Positions 31,701 to 40,900 are shown, counted from the stretch's first letter. The stretch is 64,000 nucleotides of DNA from Avena insularis (GCA_023614405.1 CM042693.1:338007527-338071526); one strand, 5' to 3'. The notes: generated from the letters alone by a model not told the origin. Translations and numbers: made by a program.

Positions 31701-32839
31701 GGTTTGGGTCCCCGGGAATTCACGCACAGTGAGCTTGCCGCCGCGACGGACAACTTCGCGGAGGAGAGAAAGATCGGGAGAGGGGGATTCGGTCCTGTGT
31801 ACCGAGGCTGCTTGAGTGAGGAAGACCGTCATGTGGCCATCAAGGTGCTCTCGCAGGAGCTGTCCGTGCAGGGTCTCAAGGAGTTTCAGGCCGAGGTCAC
31901 CACCCTGAGCCAGCTCAGGCACCGCAACATCGTCCGACTCGTCGGCTGGTGCGGTCGCCGAGGAGGACTAGCGGTCGTCTACGAGTTAATGCCCGGAGGC
32001 AGCCTTGACACCCATCTCTACAATACTGACAGACACTTGACTTGGCCACAGAGGTACATTTGCTTTCTTCTGAACTGACCAGTTTCACTCGCCTAATTTT
32101 TGTTGTCTGAAAATCTAAGGTTGATGCCTAAACTCTGTACTGGTCCACCCGCTGCAGGTACAAGATCGCGCTTCAGCTGGGCTCTGCCTTGCGGTACCTG
32201 CACACGGACTGCGACCAGTGCGTCGTGCACGGCGACATCAAGCCAGCAAACATAATGCTCGACGCGTCCGGCAACGCCAAGCTTGGCGACTTTGGGCTAG
32301 CAAGGCTCGTCGACCACGGAGCCGAGCCGCGGATGACGCAGGTCGTCGCCGGCACCGTCGGGTACATCGACCCGGAGTTCGTAAGCAGCCGCAGGCCAAG
32401 CGCCGAGTCCGACGTGTACAGCTTCGGTGTCGTGCTCCTCGAGATCGCATGCGGCAGGCGGCCGACGCCGTCGAGGAGACCTGATCAGGCTGCCTCGGCG
32501 ACGCTGCTGGCGTCGGTCCGTGACATGTACCGTCGGAATGTGATCCTTGAAGCGACTGACGGAAGGCTGGACGGCGAGTTTGACAGGATGCAGATGGAGC
32601 GTCTGCTCGTGACGGGGCTTTGGTGCGCGCAGCATGACCCGGTGCAGCGGCCATCCATTGCGCAGGCTGTGGATGTGCTACGGTCTAAAGATGTAGAGTT
32701 GTCAGTGGTGCAAACGATGGATGGTTCTAATGAGGAGATTCGCGCGCTGGAAGGACAGGCTTACGGTGATATGTCTGCCCAAAGCTCTGTTTATTTGGAT
32801 GCATCGACTGAAACTGAATACCTTACTACCGAGGATTAA
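13789..32839 (+). CDS. L-type lectin-domain receptor-like kinase (LecRK), split by a CACTA insertion
   Basis: Proposed exons are 13789-14321, 31196-32053 and 32158-32839, 2073 nt in total, giving 690 codons plus stop. The length is normal for a LecRK. Residues 1-33 look like a signal peptide. Residues 35-215 resemble a legume-lectin-like ectodomain ([33 protein letters not shown]). A transmembrane helix lies at 297-318. The kinase has the P-loop IGRGGFG (371-377), the AIK lysine (394), HGD in the catalytic loop (488-490, Gly in place of the usual Arg), DFG (508-510) and IDPEF. It should sit in the plasma membrane and signal from outside to inside. The 104-bp intron at 32054-32157 has clean GT-AG borders. 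The first 'intron' is the CACTA element. All three exons are open. The lectin domain is divergent and the region before the membrane segment is atypical, so decay is possible. If the element is not spliced, the frame ends at 14374-14376. Confidence 0.75.
14308..14310. repeat. CACTA target-site duplication, left copy (TCG)
   Basis: TCG directly precedes the CACTAT terminus and equals the TCG at 31209-31211 directly after the opposite terminus. A 3-bp duplication is diagnostic of CACTA elements. It forms codon 174 of the receptor kinase, so the reading frame is the same on both sides. Confidence 0.85.
14430..14735. repeat. Left subterminal array, about 38-bp units
   Basis: About seven units follow the pattern TTTGAGGCACTATGACTAGT, then GCCTCTAAAATCCAACCA, with a few variants. 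Each unit contains the dyad GAGGCAC...GTGCCTC, so each can fold as a hairpin and offers two inverted binding words. Such arrays are the usual transposase-binding regions of CACTA elements. Confidence 0.85.
14745..16100. other. CACTA interior, no gene seen
   Basis: This is AT-rich sequence with no coding frame of note. CTCCCTCCTTTTTGCTAGTA at 14798-14817 recalls the start of some Stowaway-type MITEs, but no matching end was found. Confidence 0.4.
16101..16240 (+). pseudogene. Captured GDSL esterase/lipase fragment (block I)
   Basis: The frame at 16101 reads [16 protein letters not shown], carrying GDS(x)xDxGNN, the block I motif with the catalytic serine of plant GDSL esterases/lipases. It is followed by QLQTV and a GT donor-like site. 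Only this short piece is present, without later blocks or the catalytic Asp-His. The simplest reading is a host exon fragment captured by the CACTA element. GC content is higher than in the surrounding DNA. Confidence 0.5.
16241..19857. other. CACTA interior, AT-rich, intron-like
   Basis: The stretch is about 3.6 kb of low-complexity, AT-rich DNA with only short chance frames. A GC-richer patch at 16450-16610 could be another exon piece, but I cannot identify it. Confidence 0.4.
19171..19244. repeat. 37-bp tandem duplication
   Basis: ACTTCCAAGCTACAAATAGG starts a 37-bp unit at 19171 that is repeated at 19208 with three differences. It is a small local duplication in the CACTA interior. Confidence 0.85.
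19858..20567 (-). pseudogene. GC-rich 5' gene fragment with promoter, unidentified
   Basis: On the minus strand a TATAAAA box (complement of 20549-20555) is followed by AAACCCTAG (complement of 20524-20532), a telobox word common in plant 5' leaders. About 650 bp of strongly GC-rich, exon-like sequence follow, ending near a GTATTT donor-like site at about 19858. The sharp change from the AT-rich surroundings looks like a captured promoter plus first exon. Proline/alanine-rich frames exist on both strands and none shows a known domain. Confidence 0.4.
20568..21889. other. CACTA interior, no gene seen
   Basis: This AT-rich DNA has no supported coding frame. A moderately GC-rich patch at 21660-21760 has no recognisable product. 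Confidence 0.4.
21890..22133. repeat. Right subterminal repeats, first part
   Basis: Degenerate copies of GTGCCTC.../...GAGGCAC words occur here. The segment from GTGCCTCAAAAACCTGTCCA matches the segment beginning at about 30804, and ATTTAAAAATGCTCC (near 22087) matches the stretch at about 30750. The array is therefore continuous with 30749-31190 once the Helitrons are removed. Confidence 0.7.
22263..22895. mobile_element. PIF/Harbinger-like MITE, 633 bp
   Basis: The left end GGGCATGTACAGTAGTG and the reverse complement of the right end GGGCATGTAAATTAGTT form 17-bp terminal inverted repeats with 14 matches. The flanking triplets are TAA (22260-22262) and TAA (22896-22898), the target preference of PIF/Harbinger elements. 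The interior is GC-rich and has no transposase. It lies within Helitron 1. Confidence 0.75.
22967..23115. repeat. Possible Stowaway-like MITE fragment
   Basis: A TA dinucleotide is followed by CTCCCCCGTTTCAAAAATAT, similar to the CTCCCTCCGT start of Stowaway/Tc1-Mariner MITEs of grasses. I could not find the opposite end, so this may be a remnant or a chance match. Confidence 0.3.
23116..23640 (-). pseudogene. GC-rich gene-like fragment in Helitron 1, unidentified
   Basis: This is a GC-rich island. A minus-strand frame (23383-23637) reads through [20 protein letters not shown] and REELAMLIS. It may be a captured exon, since Helitrons often carry such pieces, but I do not recognise the protein. 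Confidence 0.3.
24048..26016. other. Helitron 2 interior, 3' part
   Basis: It contains AT-rich DNA and a GC-rich island at about 25420-25880. A 90-codon minus-strand frame there (25420-25692) has no known domain. I see no supported gene. Confidence 0.4.
26290..26460 (+). mobile_element. LINE 3' end fragment (RNase H C-terminus plus A-rich tail)
   Basis: The plus strand encodes [18 protein letters not shown] followed by an LVDRFHL ending, similar to the last part of the RNase H domain of plant LINEs (R.CN..AD.LA.YG). An A-rich stretch (26426-26448) follows, as expected of a LINE tail. It sits close to the 3' terminus of Helitron 3. Confidence 0.45.
26461..29459. other. Helitron 3 interior, AT-rich, no gene seen
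   Basis: About 3 kb of AT-rich DNA. Because the cargo exon at 29640-29960 ends with a donor-like site pointing this way, part of this may be captured intron sequence. I found no further convincing exon. Confidence 0.4.
29640..29960 (-). pseudogene. Captured first-exon fragment, resembles At5g03900-type plastid protein
   Basis: A minus-strand frame gives [31 protein letters not shown] and [10 protein letters not shown]. The order AVD.SGR.V...DVASRAGL, followed by an ERxxQA helix, resembles the N-terminal winged-helix-like part of plant proteins annotated as iron-sulfur cluster biosynthesis family (At5g03900 type). That is recall, not a search. The frame ends at RILGLPKG near a GT donor. An AACCCTAAT leader word and a GA microsatellite lie upstream (30014-30050). 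Gene and Helitron point the same way, as is usual for cargo. Confidence 0.4.
30011..30036. repeat. (GA)n microsatellite
   Basis: A run of AG/GA dinucleotides lies upstream of the captured exon. On the minus strand it is a CT run in the presumed 5' leader, a common position for pyrimidine-rich promoter elements in plants. Confidence 0.9.
30358..30397. repeat. Intact copy of the Helitron 3 target site
   Basis: The 40-bp segment TGATTAGTAATGATATTTTC plus AAACAATTATCACGCTTCAA is identical to the left flank (25991-26016) joined to the right flank (30314-30327) of Helitron 3. It therefore serves as a paralogous empty site within the same locus, separated from the occupied copy by 30 bp. Confidence 0.85.
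30749..31208. repeat. Right subterminal repeats and right terminus of the CACTA
   Basis: Many GAGGCA(C/T)/GTGCCTC words lead to the terminus ACGTGCCATAGTG. These repeats are more degenerate than the left array, and several are in GTGGCA form. The last 13 bases would be kept in the mRNA if the acceptor at 31194-31195 is used. Confidence 0.75.
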
Positions 32840-33365
32840 TTCAGCTAATCATTTACAAAGAGAAACATATTTCTGGTCCGTGAGAATTCCGTTCAACATT
32901 AATTACTACCTATTTAGTGGTAACCAAGTAGAGAAGCGGCATGACCCTGACGATGGCTTATGCCCGCTTTGTAGGTGTCCCGAAGATCAGAAAATATCTA
33001 CTTTGAGTCTATTTTGGCTAAAGTGTTTTGGGCTTGTCTTCATGAATCCTTGGTTGCATTGCATGTGGGCATCTAGGTCTTTTCCTCGGTTCTTTTCTCT
33101 AGTACAAGGTCTTTCGGGTTAATGTAATCGCCTCCTTTGGGATGTTTTTGCCGCTATGTCGTGGGCTTTGTGGAATATTAGAAGCAATGCCCTTATCGAG
33201 GGTATCTTTATTCATAGACCTACTGATGGCCTTTATAAAATAGTTGTCTACTTGCAGTTGTGGCTGCTGCTGACCATGGGGAAGGATCGGGATATATCAT
33301 CCTTAATGATTGACAGTGACAAGCACAAGATTGCTCAACTTCATCACCAATCATAGTAGTGGGAT
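32840..33365 (+). pseudogene. LINE fragment: reverse-transcriptase zinc-binding domain (zf-RVT)
   Basis: About 20 bp after the receptor-kinase stop the sequence turns into LINE. GLCPLCRCPEDQK is the zf-RVT cysteine motif. An FFSLVQGLSG segment follows, then a TAA stop (33120-33122), then SWALWNIRSNALIEG and VVYLQLWLLL, all typical of the C-terminus of plant LINE ORF2. The normal 3' UTR of the kinase gene is therefore lost or very short, and the poly(A) signal may come from LINE DNA. Confidence 0.7.
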
Positions 33366-34473
33366 ACTGGTAGATCACTCCTTAGTTGTGTGTCGTTCCC
33401 TTTCCCCGACATATGTTGATGTTTACCTTGTGTGAGCATGTTTGTCCCGGTTAAAACTATACTAGATCAACAAGCAGTTAGACCCGATCCATAGCGGCCT
33501 GGATTGAGTGTTTATATCGGTCGAGTGGGAACTTTCCTTCCCACTATGCTTCCTTTGTGTGGTCACTAGGGTGGGCTCAGACCACACACCTCGCATCCTC
33601 TCCTCGGGAGGAGGCCCACTACCGAGATCAAGCCGATTCCACTTTGAGAACTTCTGGCTTCTACAACCGGGCTCGTGAAAGCAGTTCGAGCAAAATGGTT
33701 GGCCACGGCCTCGTTCCCACCCCGCGTCTACAATGTGGTTGATGTTTGGCATCATTGTGAACCGGCCCACCAGTTCATGAGGGGTTGGGGGAGAATCTAG
33801 GTGTCGTGCTTAGACTGTAGAAGGATTAGCTTCTTGGCGCGATCCAGCACCTGGATCACCATGTGGACCTTGTGGGCCTAACGGTCGATGCCTGGGCTCA
33901 TAGATATGCCCTCGAGACCTCCCTTATGGAGATCCGTGAGGGCGAGGAAGCTTTATGGCGCCAACGGAGTCAACAAAAATGGATCCTTCAAGGGGATTCC
34001 AACATGGCCTACTTCCATGCCATCGCCAATGGCCGACGTAGGAAGTGTTCAATCCCCTTCCTGTGGGAGGAGGATCATCTCCTAGAGGACCACATGGAGA
34101 TCTCCTCACATATATATTCCTTCTATAGGGATCTCTTCTCGATGCCCCCCCCCCCCCCCGCTCTGGTGTCCCTCTCTCGGACGAGTTGTGGCCCTTTGGA
34201 AAAAGGGTTTTTGAGGCTAAGAATCTGGAGTTAACCCTCCTGTTCTCTCTAGAAGAGGTCGCTAGAGAGATTAAGGAGATGAAGACCAACTTCGCCCGTG
34301 GGAGCATACATGAGGTGTAGGCACGCCACCTTAAGGGTTTGTTTCCGAAGCTGGACTTCCAGAAGGCCTATGACAGGCTGGATTGGGCCTTCCTCCGCTT
34401 GGTCCTAGAGCGTAGGGGTTCTGATGACAGAGTGATCTCCCGGATCATGTAGTTTGTAATGGCTGGGAATTCT
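33366..34473 (+). pseudogene. LINE fragment: endonuclease/RT linker and start of reverse transcriptase
   Basis: The conserved order is a SRFHFENFWL-type linker (about 33625-33660), then YALETSLMEIREGEEALWRQ, QKWILQGDSNMAYFHAIANG and RRRKCSIPFLWEEDHL (about 33910-34080), then LDFQKAYDRLDWAFLRLVLE (34351-34410). The last is the first RT motif with its catalytic aspartate context. Frames shift several times, a C15 run (34145-34159) disrupts one stretch, and stops occur at 34318-34320 and 34447-34449. The piece comes before the zf-RVT domain in LINE order but lies downstream of that fragment, so the two pieces come from different copies or a rearrangement. It is cut at 34474 by an LTR. Confidence 0.75.
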
Positions 34474-35681
34474 TGAAAGGATCGTATGGGCACCTAGAGG
34501 GGGGTGAATATGTGCTACTTCAAATTTTACTCCTTTTCAAGTTAGGGTTTGACGCAAAAGGTAAATTCTCTAGATTATGCAACTACAGTGAATTTACCTA
34601 TATGTCAACCTAGCACAAACAATAAACAAGAACAAGATAAGTAAAGTACGGCAAAGGATAGAAGTAACCAAAGTGGAGCACGCGGAGACATAAGGATTTG
34701 TTTCCGCAGTTCCTTCCTTTTGAGGGGAAGTACGTCTACGTTTGAAGAGGGGGTGGTTTCAAACCAACAACGCCACGAGAGGCCTCCCTTGTTCTCCAAT
34801 GAACCTCGCCCCAAAGGGTTTGATTCACCTCTTACACTATATCGGCAACCTTCAAGGTGGAAGCCGGCACATTTACAACAAGTTCGAGGCACACATCCAC
34901 AACTGAATTGGAGGCTCCTGAATGCAAGCAAGTTGTCACACAATCAAAGACAAGCTTGTAAGAACCAAATCAAGAACTAGGGTTTTCAATGAAACACTAG
35001 AGCAAGGGGCCCTCAAGTGAATGAGGGGTAAATGAAGATATCTCTTGGTGAAGATATAGATCAAGTCCTCCTCCTTCGATTCTCCAAAGATCAACGACTT
35101 TGGATGGTTGGATGAAGAGATCTTGGTGATTTGGTGGCTCAAACGGTGGGGGTCTTCTTTGCTGGAACGAGCAGCTTCCAAAGGTAGAAGAAGGGGCCTT
35201 TATATAGGCCCCCTAGAAATGTAGCCGTTGGAAGATACTTCACCCGGACAGTCTGGCAAAACACACCCAGATAGTCCGGTCAGGCCGGACACTCCGGCCA
35301 TATCCAATCGGACACTCCGGTCTGGCAAAGTTTCCGGCTAGAATCCGGGCAGTGTCCGGGTAGAATCCGATCTACCATACAGAACGTCCGCACTGGTCGA
35401 AGAAAACTTGGCGAACCCCTAGGGCCGAACACTCCGGCAAGTACCAGCAGGACATTCCGGCTAGGCCGGATACTCCGGCTCACATCTGTCGGACAGTCCG
35501 ACAGAACTTTGACAAGCTGCATTGATATCAACCTGGGAACCTCTTTTCCCTAAGAGACAATTAACAATAATATGTAGCTGACAACTTAGATATATCCTGA
35601 AAATTTTTAGCAACTGATTAAACCTATCCAAGTGTTGTCAACAAACATAAAAACAATATGAAGGGCATAAATGCCCTTTCA
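34474..35681 (-). repeat. 3' LTR of an LTR retrotransposon (minus)
   Basis: The block is bounded by TGAAAGG and CCTTTCA, 1208 bp long, with a TATATAA-type box as the complement of about 35199-35206. The region upstream of that box (35235-35515) is crowded with CCGGACACTCCGG-like short dyads. The minus-strand sequence just outside 35681 is the purine-rich CAAAAAGAGGGAGAT, a polypurine tract, so this is the 3' LTR. Its design (TGAAAGG ends, a leader with a 'GGGGTGAAT' start on the plus strand) matches the element at 52427-63100, but the sequence differs. It interrupts the LINE at 34473. Confidence 0.75.
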
Positions 35682-36180
35682 ATCTCCCTCTTTTTGGTGT
35701 TTGATGACAACCCAAGGATTTGCATATAGGATAAGCAATAATCATCACAAAAAGAGATTTACAAAATATAGGAAGGATCCCCCTAGATGTGTGACCATTT
35801 TAGCTTTGAATTTGAATTCAAGACCACACACCCACGGATCACATCCTCACTAGATTTTGTAAGCAACAAGATACAACATGATATCATAATAAAGACTAGA
35901 TAAATAGGCTAGTCATAACATAGTCTCCAACTAAAGTGGTTCTGCATGTCTTACTACACACACGGAGTTCAACACAACATAGTTTACAACATAATGAAAA
36001 TAAAGACACAAAGCTTCAAAGAGGCAAATCGAAATAACATGAAGCTTGTGCACATATGCAAATCCCCGGGTTCCTGCACCAATAACAGGGTAATTGCAGT
36101 ACTTGTAGCAGCAAATATTTAAAGAATTTGTCCCGATAGGAGCTCGGCAAACATGACCCCGAGACATGTTGTCAATGCGA
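35682..36180 (-). mobile_element. Truncated internal region of the same retrotransposon
   Basis: The polypurine tract (complement of 35682-35696) is followed by AT-rich noncoding sequence like the interior of the gag-only element at 54774-58336. No gag or 5' LTR follows, so the element is truncated at roughly 36180. That boundary is approximate. Confidence 0.5.
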
Positions 36181-37417
36181 CCACGTTTGCACCCAAACCG
36201 TGGTTTGGAAATAGCCTATTCTATAAGTTGCTAGGATGATGAATTTAAGTTGATTTGTAATAACTACTACAAGGATTGGAAGAAAACTAGAACAAAAGTA
36301 AAAATAAAAAGAGGTGAATGCAATGAGATGAAATATTAATGCTATGATTCCTCAAGTAATGTTGTGTATACCGGTGTGCATGATAAGTGTTTATGGAATA
36401 GCTATAAACTGTAATTGTGGCGGTCCCTCAAATACTGTTGTCTCCCAACGTTGGTAAGTGGCAACTAGATAACTCAACTTTCCACACCCTCTTCGGACAT
36501 GAGTCATATCGTAAGAGAATAGTGTATTAAGGTAATAAGACCAATCAAGTTAAACCAGAGCAAAGATATTATGTTCTATGGACAACCGTACTCCTAAGAT
36601 AATGTGCTAGTCACAAGATATCCTGTCTATCACTTTGGTGTCAAGCAATTTGCAACACTATACCTATCTATATCATGAGAATTCTGGGCAATGCATCCTA
36701 AGCTGCTATTGCCTCTGCAAATCACTTATAGCAAATAGCCTATTATTTCTACACATGGAAGAGCAGAGACTAATGATAAGTTTCATGACACACCGTGAAT
36801 ACCTAGTAAATTCCTCAACAGAGGATTGGACGTCTCCAATCACTAGAATAATATCATGAATAGAACAATGTAAAGAGAAAGCATAAACATATTAATTAAC
36901 AAGAACACACCACACTTCAATTACTCAAATCATCATAACATTAATAAAAGGGGGTTCAAGCCATGTTACAACCCATCACGGGGACCATGATGGGCAAGGA
37001 TGAAGGAGTAGCGGCGATGGAGATGGTGATGATGGCACTTTGATGGTGGTGTCGGCGTGTTGATGGCAGCGTCCTCCTTCTCCTCCTATTCTTGCTTGGA
37101 TGGATTGATGGTGTTGATGGAGATCTGGATCTTGGTGGAGCTGTCGAGTCTATGGAGGCGGCATGGCGGCTGCGGCGCCACCATGGAGGCGGTAGATGGG
37201 ATCTAGATCTTGTATATGGTCTCTTGGTGGGTTACTCCTCTCTCTTGACTCCTCCCTCCTTTATATAGGCCTTGGGGGTTCCCTAGGATTCCCCAATATC
37301 GTCATATGACTTCGGGAAGGTTCTGGAGCTTCCTGGGGCAAAATCCCATCGTTTGCGACATTTTTACCAACTATATGGCCAAACTATACGGCAGGATTTT
37401 TTTGCTCCGGTCGTATA
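36181..37417 (-). mobile_element. LTR-retrotransposon remnant, left part (split by the Copia element)
   Basis: On the minus strand a TATATAA box (complement of 37261-37267) is followed by a leader with GGAGGAGTCAAGAGAGAGGA and a GC-rich stretch with repeated GATGG words (about 36990-37200). This is the form of an LTR R/U5. The upstream U3 part continues on the far side of the Copia insertion (45440 onwards), because the 5-mer GTATA is duplicated at both junctions. I see no coding frame. Confidence 0.5.
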
Positions 37418-38782
37418 TGTTGGGAATATGCCCTAGAGGCAATCATGTATGATGATATTTCCCATTGTATTCATAAAGATATTAAGTTGTCCTTGTATAA
37501 ACATCTAATGTGTATCATTGAATATGTGATTCGGTTATGGAACTATACATTCATGTTGTTTGTACTAAATGTCCTTGGTCATTGAGGTTGTGCTGGACAC
37601 ACAACTTAGACTAATGTGAAAGTTGGCTTGATGACTCGGTTCCACTTGTCATGGGAATGGTGATGCTATTCCGACTTACACAGATTCGGTTAAAGAGTTT
37701 AGCAAGTCGGATTGACCCATATTGAGGTACAACGAATAAGTTGCCATTTGTATATCTCAATCAATGTAATCCTTAGACCTGAGGTTGTTGCGTAGTCCGA
37801 TTTGAGGATCACCGACTTAGGTTCTGTCAAACGTTGATCCGTAGCTGGGCAGTCATAAAGGCAGAGTTCGGGTCGACTGAGAATCAAGCTACGTGATGTG
37901 AATAACCAAGACGGAATTTTGCCCCTCCACTTGGAGAGATATTCTCGGGGCCCTCTCGGATGATATGATTCGGAAAGCATGGCCATGCATGACTCGGTGA
38001 AGTGTTAACCGAGGCGATCGACTAAGAGTTAGTCGGGTGAATCACTTATCTCGGATCGAGAAGAGAGTAAGACTATTTAAGGGATGACAATTATTCGCCT
38101 ATAGTCTGACAAGGTATATCGTGAGGCAAAAGGGACTCGGACGCAAGTCGCATTGGAATGGCAAGTCGTCATGACTCTTTGGTACTTGGGAGTCGGCATG
38201 TTCTGCTAGGAGCCGCTAACAACTGATCGATTGAGAGTCGGACTCTAATCGTGTCTAAGTTGCCAAGAGCCTACGGGGTCACACACTTAAGAGAGGGAGC
38301 AAGTTCGGATTGGATCCGAACCGGAAATCTGGTTGGGTTGGAACCGAGCCGGATTTGGACTAAGTCAGTGAGTCGGACTCACAAGGACTAATACTATATG
38401 GGATTTAGTGAATGGGCCACGAAAGTGGAGCCCATGTTCACTCTCTATATATATTGGAGCACAGTAACCCAGAAGGGTTAATGATCGGTTAGGTCATTCC
38501 ATGTGTTGGAAACCCTAGCTCCACAGCAGTCCTGCCGTTGTTTCGAACCTAGCAGTTCGCCGCCGGTGCTCCTCCTTGTACGTGTGGATATTAGAAGAGG
38601 TGTTGTACGATCAGCACCAGGACGACCGGATCACGAGGACTGCACTGCATCAACTGACACGCTTCATCAGTAATCCGCAACTGCGCATCTAGTGGTAAAC
38701 CTCGTGGCCTTCTACCTCGGCTAGATCTTGGGATCACCACGTTAGAGAAAAAAGTTTTGTTTTATCTCTACGTGGCCCAACA
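37418..38782 (+). repeat. 5' LTR of the Copia element
   Basis: It runs from TGTTGGGAATATGCCCTAGA to CGTGGCCCAACA, 1365 bp. The TCTCTATATATATTGGAGCAC stretch near 38440-38460 holds the TATA box, with a leader containing GTTGGAAACCCTAGCTCCAC. It carries about 31 bp near 38158-38190 that the 3' LTR lacks. Confidence 0.92.
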
Positions 38783-38783
38783 G

Positions 38784-38801
38784 TGGTATCAGTGCGATAG
38801 C
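38784..38801 (+). promoter_or_regulatory. Copia primer-binding site
   Basis: TGGTATCAGTGCGATAGC lies one base after the 5' LTR. The first nine bases match the initiator-methionine tRNA complement used by plant Copia elements (usually TGGTATCAGAGC); the following bases deviate. Confidence 0.8.
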
Positions 38802-40127
38802 TTCTGGTTTTAGGCTCGAGATCTCGCATATGTGATATGCGGTAGGCTATAGATGAGATCTATATGCTGTTTTGGTGGTCGATCTATGAGATAGATCGGT
38901 TTTGTACGAGGTTGATTGGATCAACTGTACTTGGGGAATGGTAAATCTGATTTCCGTGATCATACTGCTGAGGTCGTGGAACGACATACCTCTACCGGTC
39001 GGCTTCCGCCATCTGGGTAGACTGTGACACGTAAATCCAGACACGGTGATCGACGATCAAAAAGTTTGATCAAATCGGAATAATGGTCGGAATCCATGTC
39101 CGGATCGTAGATGAGATCTACGTTTTTGGAAAAAATCGTCGGGCGCTGCCCCTTCGATCCCCGTCCGCTATCCGGCTAGCGGGACCACCGGCTTCGCCCA
39201 TTCATAGTGCCTTAGATGTCGTTGCGAGTTTCACAACGCCGGTAGATATTGTATCTATGCATAACTTGTTTTTGCAGGAAGTTGTGAATGGTATGGTTCA
39301 TGTGCATGTGATATATGTGTGTAATCCATATGTGATCTGCGAATCACGGTTTTGTCAGCCGGATGGAGCCTAGGTGCTGTCATTTTATTGTATAATGACC
39401 TGCGTGTCGGATTCTCCTTGTAGTTGACTTTACTAAGCTAGTGTAGCTGTTTGGAGAACCCGAAAGGAATGCAAGGCATTGTACATGTCGGCGACATGGA
39501 GTAAGACGACAAGTGACAAGAGTTGGCACGAGTCGTATTACAGGATTTGTGGAGATGGAGATCACCATGAAGGGAGCCATAGCATTTCACATTATAATTG
39601 CTTTATTTTGTGTTATTGTTATGTCTCTGTTTTACCTCTATTAGATAGTCGGTAAAATTTAATCCCTCAAAGAAGGTCTAGTCGGTTTTCCCGCCAGTGT
39701 TTGCACCATCACAAGTCAGACATTTTTGGTAGTGGGCTCATAAAATTGAGGTGCTGCCAATTCTTTCCGACTAGGTGGATTTGAGTCGGACTCTGACTGC
39801 AGAAACACTCGGTAAGCTAGATGGGTCTATCACAACGGTTGTGGGGCTCGGGGAAAAGTCAGATGGGAGCCGGGGCATGTGATGCCACCTGTCCAACAGG
39901 AGTCGTATGAGATACGATTGACAAGGAGTTGTCTACCTAGATAACTTGGCGGCTAGCGGTGATGCTAAAGCTCACTAACCGACTTGCTTATTTAGGATCC
40001 TGAATCACTAAGTAACCATCGGAGGGGTGTTGGTTCTAGTGGGAGCATAAAATATTAAAGTGTTTAATATGCTTGCTCTTTTATGAATACATGTCTTATG
40101 TGTTTTGCATATTTTCTGTTGTAGATC
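38802..40127 (+). other. Copia leader between primer-binding site and gag
   Basis: About 1.3 kb of untranslated leader without a supported gene. A 96-codon frame at 39083-39373 shows no known domain. Confidence 0.5.
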
Positions 40128-40775
40128 ATGGCACCAAGTAGCAGTCACTCTCAGATATCCGGTTTTGCGTTGATAACCATTCTTGAGAAAGATAAACTGA
40201 ACGACACTAATTTTACCATCTAGTATCGAAATCTGAGAATTGTTCTCAAACAAGAAAAGAAGGACCATGTCCTAGACAACCCACTTCCAAATGAGCCGAA
40301 TGAGAATGTGATTGTCGCTGCCACCAATGCCTACCGTCGGGCTAAGGATGAGTCCACGGATATTAGCTATCTTATGCTTGCTCACATGGAACCAGACTTG
40401 CAAAAGCAGTTCGAGCATGTTGAGGCCTACGATATGATCGAAAGCCTCAAAAGTATGTTCCAGGCTCAGGCGAAGACTGAGAGGTATCAAGTCTCTCAGG
40501 CTTTGCTGAGTTGCAAGCTTAAGGATGGTGATCCACTGAGTCTGCATGTGATCAAAATGGTTGGTTATGTGCAGTCTCTGGAAAGGCTTGGCTACCCCAT
40601 TAGCGAAGAGTTTGCTACGGATATAATTCTGAACTCTCTTCCTAGTGCATATGGGCAGTACATTTCGAACTACCACATGCATGGTATGGATAAGAAGCTC
40701 ACTGAATTGCAAGGGATTCTTAAGCAGGAAGAGGCGGATCTCAAGAAGGGTGCCAGTCAAGTGTTGATGGTGTAG
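40128..40775 (+). pseudogene. Copia gag (broken)
   Basis: From ATG 40128 the frame shows the UBN2-type gag core: YLMLAHMEPDLQKQFEH, then SLKSMFQAQAKTERYQVSQA and GYVQSLERLGYPI. TAG stops interrupt it at 40221-40223 and 40773-40775. Both fit a single transition at a codon that is normally Trp or Gln in this family. The frame changes at about 40925, inside the zinc knuckle (CFYCK at about 40900), whose His and last Cys appear only in another frame. Gag would form the particle shell and package element RNA. Confidence 0.85.
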
Positions 40776-40900
40776 AATAAGGCTAAGTTCAAGAAGAGTT
40801 CTTGGACTAAGAAGAAGGCTAAGTCAGGAGGAAAGCAGGCTCAGGACCCGGTCCCAAGAACTTCCTCAGGGACTAAGCCATCTCCTTCAGCCGGATCCAC

